20,082 nucleotides of DNA from Chrysochromulina parva (Eukaryota; Haptophyta; Prymnesiales; Chrysochromulinaceae), in assembly GCA_002887195.1 (NCBI GenBank), contig PJAB01000830.1:1-20082 (forward strand). The letters run 5' to 3'. The translations under genes were made by a program, and so were the position numbers. Shown one piece after another: positions 15,810 to 20,082 of this stretch. A model generated the notes under the pieces. The model searched no databases. It was not told the origin of the DNA and saw only the letters and a program-made list of their open reading frames with translations. How positions within the stretch are numbered: the first letter of the stretch is position 1; every line of letters begins with the position of its first letter.

Positions 15810-16731
15810 ATGTCCGCCGTCGCTTTCACCGCCATGTGCGTAGGCCTGGATCGAACCGCCTGCGCGCATCTGCACTGCCCTGCACCACACCTCTTCAGCT
15901 GCAGTGCCCAAAACTCGCCCGGATTGCTCACTTGCGCCTGCGGACGCGCGCGCGCGGCGCGCGCCACACACTCGGACTGTTCCCCTGGATCTGAGCCTAC
16001 CTCCTTTTCGCCGCAGTGCCGCGCTCTCCAACACGGCCGAGATCACCAGCACCAACATCCGCAGCGGTGCCGCCTTCGACAACATCCGCGCGTCGTGGAA
16101 CCAGGCGCTCAAGCTCGGTGACTTCTCCAGCAAGCTCCGCTGCGACTACGACTACAAGGACAACAAGGACTTCCTCAAGGAGGTGTCGCTCACCGGCGAC
16201 CTCATGGAGGCCTCGTCCAACGACGAGCTGCGCGTGTCGTACGACGTTACGCACAACTTCCCGCAGCGCAAGACGAGGGTGAAGCTCACCGCGAACACGG
16301 GTGGCAACACCATTCGCGCCGAGCTTGACGACCGCCAGCTCAAGCAGGTGTCGGCCCAGCGCGATCTCGACCTCGGCGATCAGAAGGTGAACACTGACGT
16401 CTCATGGATGGTCAAGGCCCAGACTGCGCGCGTCAAGCTCATGTCGAACCTCGGCGGCGGCAACAAGGACCGCGTCAAGGCGCAGATCGACTACGACACG
16501 CGCGACAACTCGGCGAGCTACGAGGTGGGCTACCAGCACCAGCTCAACGACGGCCGCGACGTGAGCGCGACCTTCAACCCCGGTGACAAGAACCTCGACG
16601 TCGAGTTTGTCGACAACAAGTTCGAGTCGGGTGCCACGTGGACTGCAAAGGCGTCCGTGCCGCTTGAGAATGCCGGCGGCAACCTCCTCGACAACGCCAA
16701 GGTCACGCTCAAGCGCTCGTGGTCGTGGTAA
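15810..16731 (+). CDS. Beta-strand-rich protein, possible outer-envelope beta-barrel (two exons)
   Basis: Exon 1 is only 26 nt (15810-15835) and exon 2 is 16017-16731; joined they give 246 residues starting MSAVAFTAIAALSNTAE. From about residue 25 the chain is a regular series of alternating polar and hydrophobic strands with charged turns, for example LRVSYDVTHNF, RVKLTANTGGNTIRAEL, DRVKAQIDYDT and SYEVGYQHQLNDGRDVSATF, and it ends in KRSWSW. Such strand-turn repeats with an aromatic C-terminal residue fit a membrane beta-barrel, as in plastid outer-envelope or mitochondrial outer-membrane proteins. I cannot name the family. The exon 1 choice rests on a good ATG context, a GTGCGT donor and the hydrophobic start it produces; the exon 2 frame is safe. 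Exon 2 has no ATG near its beginning, which supports an upstream coding exon. Confidence 0.68.
15836..16016 (+). other. Intron of the beta-strand-rich gene (181 nt)
   Basis: The donor is GCCAT|GTGCGT and the acceptor CTCCTTTTCGCCGCAG|TGCC, with a good pyrimidine tract. It splits an Ile codon (AT|T). Without it the ATG frame and the strand-rich frame do not connect. Confidence 0.65.
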
Positions 16732-17132
16732 ATCGCGCGAGCGAGCGGCTCGTCCGGCTCGCCGACGGTGGTATACCGAACGCTTGAGCGGTGGAGAGCC
16801 CTCTAATCGAGCTCGGCATGCGCGATGTAGAATCCTACTGTGTCGGGGGCTCCTGAGACATGCGGGATTCCAAGGCTGACATCAGCAGGCCATTCCAGCA
16901 TGTGCCTATGCGCATTGCACAGCTCCGGTTTCGGTACTCATTCTAAGAACTTTGAACCCTTTTGAAATTCTCGCATCCTGGAGCCCCTCTCAGGTGTATC
17001 GCGCTACCGGTTCGGTACTTGTGCGCCCTCGTGTCCCTTGTTTAGTTCTTTCCCTTTTGCGCGCCCAGGTTTCCCCCGGTGTCTTTTTACCGGTACGGAA
17101 CTTCGAAAGGCGGTCCAAGGATCGGTCCAAGC
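16732..17132. other. Intergenic region upstream of the glycosyltransferase-like gene
   Basis: This 401-bp stretch has no recognisable gene. It is less GC-rich in the middle (16925-16990, tttgaacccttttgaaattc) and contains pyrimidine-rich sequence close to the next start (tttagttctttcccttttgc, ttcccccggtgtctttttac), probably promoter or 5' untranslated sequence. Confidence 0.5.
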
Positions 17133-18038
17133 ATGTCCTGCGGCCCAGGCGGCCCGCCACCCGGCCTCGTCATCATCACGTGTGTCAGCGCGCCCGAATC
17201 GGGGTCGATACACGAGATGCCGCTCGTCACGGCGATGCTGCCATCCTTCAGCAAGACAGTCTCGAAGGATGAGCTTCAGGCGCTCGGCGGCCCTACGTGC
17301 CTATACCTTTGTGCTCACGACAGCGACAGTGAGCTCATGAAGCACGTTCGAGAGATTCGCCGTCTGTCGCTCGTGCGAAGCCTCGACATTGGCGTTCGGC
17401 TCTTCTTCTATTCGCCGACTAACAAGGTCATGTCTGGCGGCTCTGCTATCCTGTCACCCTTCCGTGAGACAGCTGTTCAGGCATATGCTGATGGCGCGAA
17501 GTACTTGCACCACGCGTTCGATGACGCGGTGTACACACGTGCCGGCTGGATGCGGAACGCGGTGCGCCGGTTGCACAAGAGCACGCCGAATGGCATCGGC
17601 GTCTTCTTTCCGCCAGTCTCTGTCGCAAACACCCCATCGGCAGCAGCGCGCACGGGTGGGCGTGGCGGCTTCCCAAGCTTTGTATCACGTCGGCACCTCG
17701 AGATCTTTTCTGAGTATGCCCCTTACGGGCTGTCCGACCATGCTGTCAGCACCTGGCTGGCGGAATCCTACGCAGCCATTGTGGGGCCCGCCGTTGTGGC
17801 GTACAATCACTCATTGCCTCGCAGGCGTGCGCACGGCCGCCAGGCGCTCATCGAGTGTGGCCAGAACGCGGTCGCTCGCTGGCTCAGCGGGGTGCAGCCG
17901 CAGCCCTTGCTCGCCGATTGCTCGAAGGTTGGGGCCGCATACCCACCCGGATACCCACCTTGGCCAGGGGACAGAGGAGTCCCGCTTATCTCGAGTTTGG
18001 ATCCAACGACGGGCCGAGTCACATATGGAAAGCCTTAA
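17133..18038 (+). CDS. Putative GT-A-fold glycosyltransferase
   Basis: The product has 301 residues. GLVIITCVSAPE near the start looks like the first beta strand of a nucleotide-sugar-binding fold. AKYLHHAFDDAVYTRAGWMR (122-141) resembles the metal-binding region of GT-A glycosyltransferases, where an Asp-Asp pair (130-131) precedes xGWxxxxV. FVSRRHLEIF at 183-192 followed by YAPYGLSDHAVSTWLAESY recalls the acceptor-side block often seen after it in eukaryotic family members. The usual second Asp in that block is Ser/Thr here, so activity may be altered. No signal peptide or membrane segment is visible. The C-terminus is Pro/Gly-rich. The start is the first ATG in a frame that opens from a non-ATG codon. 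The family call is tentative. Confidence 0.5.
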   Translation: MSCGPGGPPPGLVIITCVSAPESGSIHEMPLVTAMLPSFSKTVSKDELQALGGPTCLYLCAHDSDSELMKHVREIRRLSLVRSLDIGVRLFFYSPTNKVMSGGSAILSPFRETAVQAYADGAKYLHHAFDDAVYTRAGWMRNAVRRLHKSTPNGIGVFFPPVSVANTPSAAARTGGRGGFPSFVSRRHLEIFSEYAPYGLSDHAVSTWLAESYAAIVGPAVVAYNHSLPRRRAHGRQALIECGQNAVARWLSGVQPQPLLADCSKVGAAYPPGYPPWPGDRGVPLISSLDPTTGRVTYGKP

Positions 18039-18084
18039 AAGCGCCCGACTAATAGACAACGTAGGAATTCTCAAGTGCTGTCAG

Positions 18085-20082
18085 ATGGGTCAGACAAAAC
18101 TTAGGCGGTCGTGTCGGTCTTGGTTGTTTCCAAATTTGGATGCAAACGGTCGGACCCTGCGTTTCAAGTCTGCAATGGACGGTCTCGAAGGTGGGCAGCC
18201 CGCGACGCGGCCACGCATCTCTGCGTCGGCAGCGAGAACGCGGAGTGCGGAGCAGCGCTCGCTCCTAGCTGCCACTCAACACAGGTCGGCGGAGTTTTCC
18301 CCTAGACCGGTAATGCAACCCATCGCGCAGCGCTACGCCATTAGTGGCCGACCACGGTCGCTCATCTCGCGCCCGCCTCTTGATTGGAACCGCACGCGGC
18401 CCGACGTTGGGGGTACGTCATCGACTCCGACATTTGCAATTCAATTCACACTGGACCAAGTGTTGGAGTCGATGACGTACACCCCTGCTGAGCTACTCCC
18501 GTTGGGAGCAGCGAGCAGCGACCACTACAAACCGAAGCCCTACGATTCCATCATCGGGTACACATCGATGAGTGCAGGCAAGAGCGCCTTGATTGCTGCG
18601 CGGCGTGTGTGGGCTGCAAAGAATGCTGCGGAGAGCTGCAGGCTCGAGGCACTCCGTCTGCGACCGCCGTCCGCTCGGCGTCCTCAAGCTCTTCCTGTAC
18701 TTGCGGATTTATCGCCACCAAAGAGGAAGCGAAGCGGTAGCGCCACGGCCTTACGGCCGCGCACGAGCCTGAAGGAAACGAGGAGCATGCCTCAGCTGCT
18801 CTCGCCGCTCGGGGGAGCGCCGGTGCCACGAGATCGCGCCCGCCCGCGGGCGCTGCGTGCCACCCAAGGCCGTGCCTCCTCCGCAGGGCTCGTGGGGCCG
18901 CATCAGTTGCTCGAGGAGCTTCGAGCAAAGCTCGGTGCGGAGTCGACTGGACTGCCGCATTGGGCTTCACATGGCAACATCATGATGACCAACCATTTGG
19001 GTGGCGAGATTGAGGATGGGGCGGATGTCCTGGTGGACGTGGCCAAAGAATGCTTGCGTGGGTCTGCCTCTTCTCGGCTCCTGAATGGGGCTGAGGACGA
19101 TGTCGCCGACGCAAACGATGCGGACGCGTTGGCCGGCGACGAGACTCTCGACGACCACATGGACACTGCCGGTGCTGATGCTGGGTTGGCATCGGGTGAG
19201 GAGCATTCGAGCATCACCGCGGCGACGACTCTACAGGCAGGGCATCGAAGCCACGCCGCGCTACCGGTACGTGTGCACGGGCATGCGCAGGCGGCAGCGG
19301 CAACCACACTGCAGGCGCGCCACCGCGGGCACGCCACGCGCTTGCAGGGGCAGGCAAAGGCAAAGGCCGCGACCACGATGCAGGCGCGCCATCGCGGGCG
19401 TGCTACACGCGGCCTTCGCCGCTCAGTTTCGCCTCAAGCTGAGGACCAGACAGTCAATCAGTTACTTCCTCTCCGAGCCACTCTGAACGACCCCTCGCAA
19501 GTCGGGCCGGGGCCTGCGTCGCCCGCTGCCGTCACGGGCCAGGGCGAGGACACGCAGCAAGCGATGGCCACGACCAAGATGCAGGCCCACCACCTGGGCC
19601 ATTCCACACGAGCAGAGGGGCAGAAGCAGTCGGCGGCGGCGACGACGGTGCAGGCAAGCTATCGAGGCCAGGCACAAGTGTCCACCTTGCATGCAAGTGC
19701 TGCCCTCCAAAGCTCGTCCATGCATGGTGGAGAGGAGCTTGCAGCAGCTCCCCAAGTGGTTGAGGCGGCAGCGGAGCCGGCGAGAGCGAAGGTTGTGGCA
19801 ATGGAGCCGGCGGCAGCGGAGCCGACGGCAGCGGAGCCGGCAGCAGCGGAGGCGGCGGAAGCAGAGGCGGCGGCAGCGGAGGTGGCGATAGCAGAGGTGG
19901 CGGCAGCGGAGGTGGCGGCAGCGGAGCCGGCAGTCGTGGAAGCGACGGCAGCGGAGCCGGCGGCAGCAGAGATGGCGGTCGTGGAGGCGACGGCAGCGGA
20001 AGCGGCGGCAGCGGAGGTGGCGGCAGTGGAGGTGGCGGCAGCGGAGGTGGCGATAGCAGAGGTGGCGGCAGCGGAGGTGGCG
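18085..20082 (+). CDS. IQ-motif protein with Ala/Glu pentapeptide tract, 3' end beyond window
   Basis: An open frame of 666 codons runs from the ATG at 18085 to the right edge with no stop. Residues 1-370 are polar and Arg/Ser/Pro-rich with a basic KRKRS cluster at 213-217 (possible nuclear signal) and an acidic stretch at about 310-375. IQ-like motifs start near residues 380, 403, 428, 493 and 517; TTLQARHRGHATR and TTMQARHRGRATR fit the calmodulin-binding consensus (I/L/V)QxxxRGxxx(R/K) well, the other three are weaker. From about residue 560 a five-residue period built on E-(V/P/A)-A-A-A continues to the edge, likely a long helix. It may bind calmodulin and act as a scaffold. An earlier in-frame ATG at 18025 overlaps the preceding gene. 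A possible 99-nt in-frame intron at 18413-18511 cannot be excluded. Confidence 0.7.
   Translation, partial: MGQTKLRRSCRSWLFPNLDANGRTLRFKSAMDGLEGGQPATRPRISASAARTRSAEQRSLLAATQHRSAEFSPRPVMQPIAQRYAISGRPRSLISRPPLDWNRTRPDVGGTSSTPTFAIQFTLDQVLESMTYTPAELLPLGAASSDHYKPKPYDSIIGYTSMSAGKSALIAARRVWAAKNAAESCRLEALRLRPPSARRPQALPVLADLSPPKRKRSGSATALRPRTSLKETRSMPQLLSPLGGAPVPRDRARPRALRATQGRASSAGLVGPHQLLEELRAKLGAESTGLPHWASHGNIMMTNHLGGEIEDGADVLVDVAKECLRGSASSRLLNGAEDDVADANDADALAGDETLDDHMDTAGADAGLASGEEHSSITAATTLQAGHRSHAALPVRVHGHAQAAAATTLQARHRGHATRLQGQAKAKAATTMQARHRGRATRGLRRSVSPQAEDQTVNQLLPLRATLNDPSQVGPGPASPAAVTGQGEDTQQAMATTKMQAHHLGHSTRAEGQKQSAAATTVQASYRGQAQVSTLHASAALQSSSMHGGEELAAAPQVVEAAAEPARAKVVAMEPAAAEPTAAEPAAAEAAEAEAAAAEVAIAEVAAAEVAAAEPAVVEATAAEPAAAEMAVVEATAAEAAAAEVAAVEVAAAEVAIAEVAAAEVA
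18413..18480. repeat. 20-bp inverted repeat (hairpin) inside the IQ-protein frame
   Basis: The arm 18413-18432 pairs with 18461-18480 across a 28-nt loop. There is one C/T difference, which as RNA of the plus strand is a G-U pair, so all 20 positions can pair. The left arm begins gtacgtcatcg, a consensus splice-donor sequence. Confidence 0.9.
19762..20082 (+). repeat. 15-bp coding repeat (Ala/Glu pentapeptide tract)
   Basis: About 320 bp to the edge consist of variants of gcggcagcggaggtg, 15 bp, encoding five residues with Glu every fifth position. Variation is mostly in the Val/Pro/Ala position and in occasional Ile, Thr or Val. The repeat continues past the window. Confidence 0.92.

Noticed and set aside
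19762..20082. Gly/Ser-rich reading (GGSGG-type) of the 15-bp repeat in another frame
   Set aside because: Only the Ala/Glu frame is continuous with the long upstream frame and the IQ motifs.

Overview
The window looks like nuclear DNA of a GC-rich microalga. The evidence is: protein families typical of eukaryotes (electron transfer flavoprotein beta subunit with a mitochondrial-type leader, a WD40 protein resembling TOPLESS, IQ-motif repeats, a membrane-anchored UDP-glucuronate 4-epimerase); no ribosome-binding sites or operon overlaps; four spliceosomal GT-AG introns that restore reading frames; long simple repeats between and inside genes. A leader with an SAFAP motif on the glyoxalase-like protein resembles the bipartite plastid presequences of algae with secondary red plastids. 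A haptophyte is my best guess, a stramenopile alga the main alternative; the assignment is inference.

Layout. From 1 to 10.6 kb six genes all lie on the minus strand: an unrecognised Ala/Lys/Pro-rich protein cut by the left edge (1-523), UDP-glucuronate 4-epimerase (847-2106), a TOPLESS-like WD40 protein in two exons (2584-5008), a class 3 lipase (5626-7218), ETF beta (7464-8273) and a divergent nicotinate phosphoribosyltransferase in two exons (8484-10643). From 10.9 kb the orientation changes: a coiled-coil protein (+, 10891-12108), homoserine dehydrogenase in two exons (-, 12623-13960), a two-domain glyoxalase/VOC protein (+, 14007-14867) starting only 46 bp from it head to head, a beta-strand-rich protein with a 26-nt first coding exon (+, 15810-16731), a putative glycosyltransferase (+, 17133-18038), and a large IQ-motif protein with an Ala/Glu pentapeptide tract that runs off the right edge (+, 18085-20082).

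The genes are ordinary metabolic and structural genes with no shared pathway, and I see no defence system, mobile element, RNA gene or CRISPR array. The most unusual signals are structural. The homoserine dehydrogenase intron is flanked by a perfect 49-bp direct repeat, so the intron seems to have been made by duplicating exon sequence, with a 38-bp filler bounded by a 7-bp inverted repeat. The intron of the nicotinate phosphoribosyltransferase gene is mostly a pentanucleotide satellite. A 20-bp hairpin that starts with a perfect splice-donor-like sequence lies within the IQ-protein reading frame. Exon joins were worked out by eye from splice sites, frame and family resemblance; no transcript data were available.
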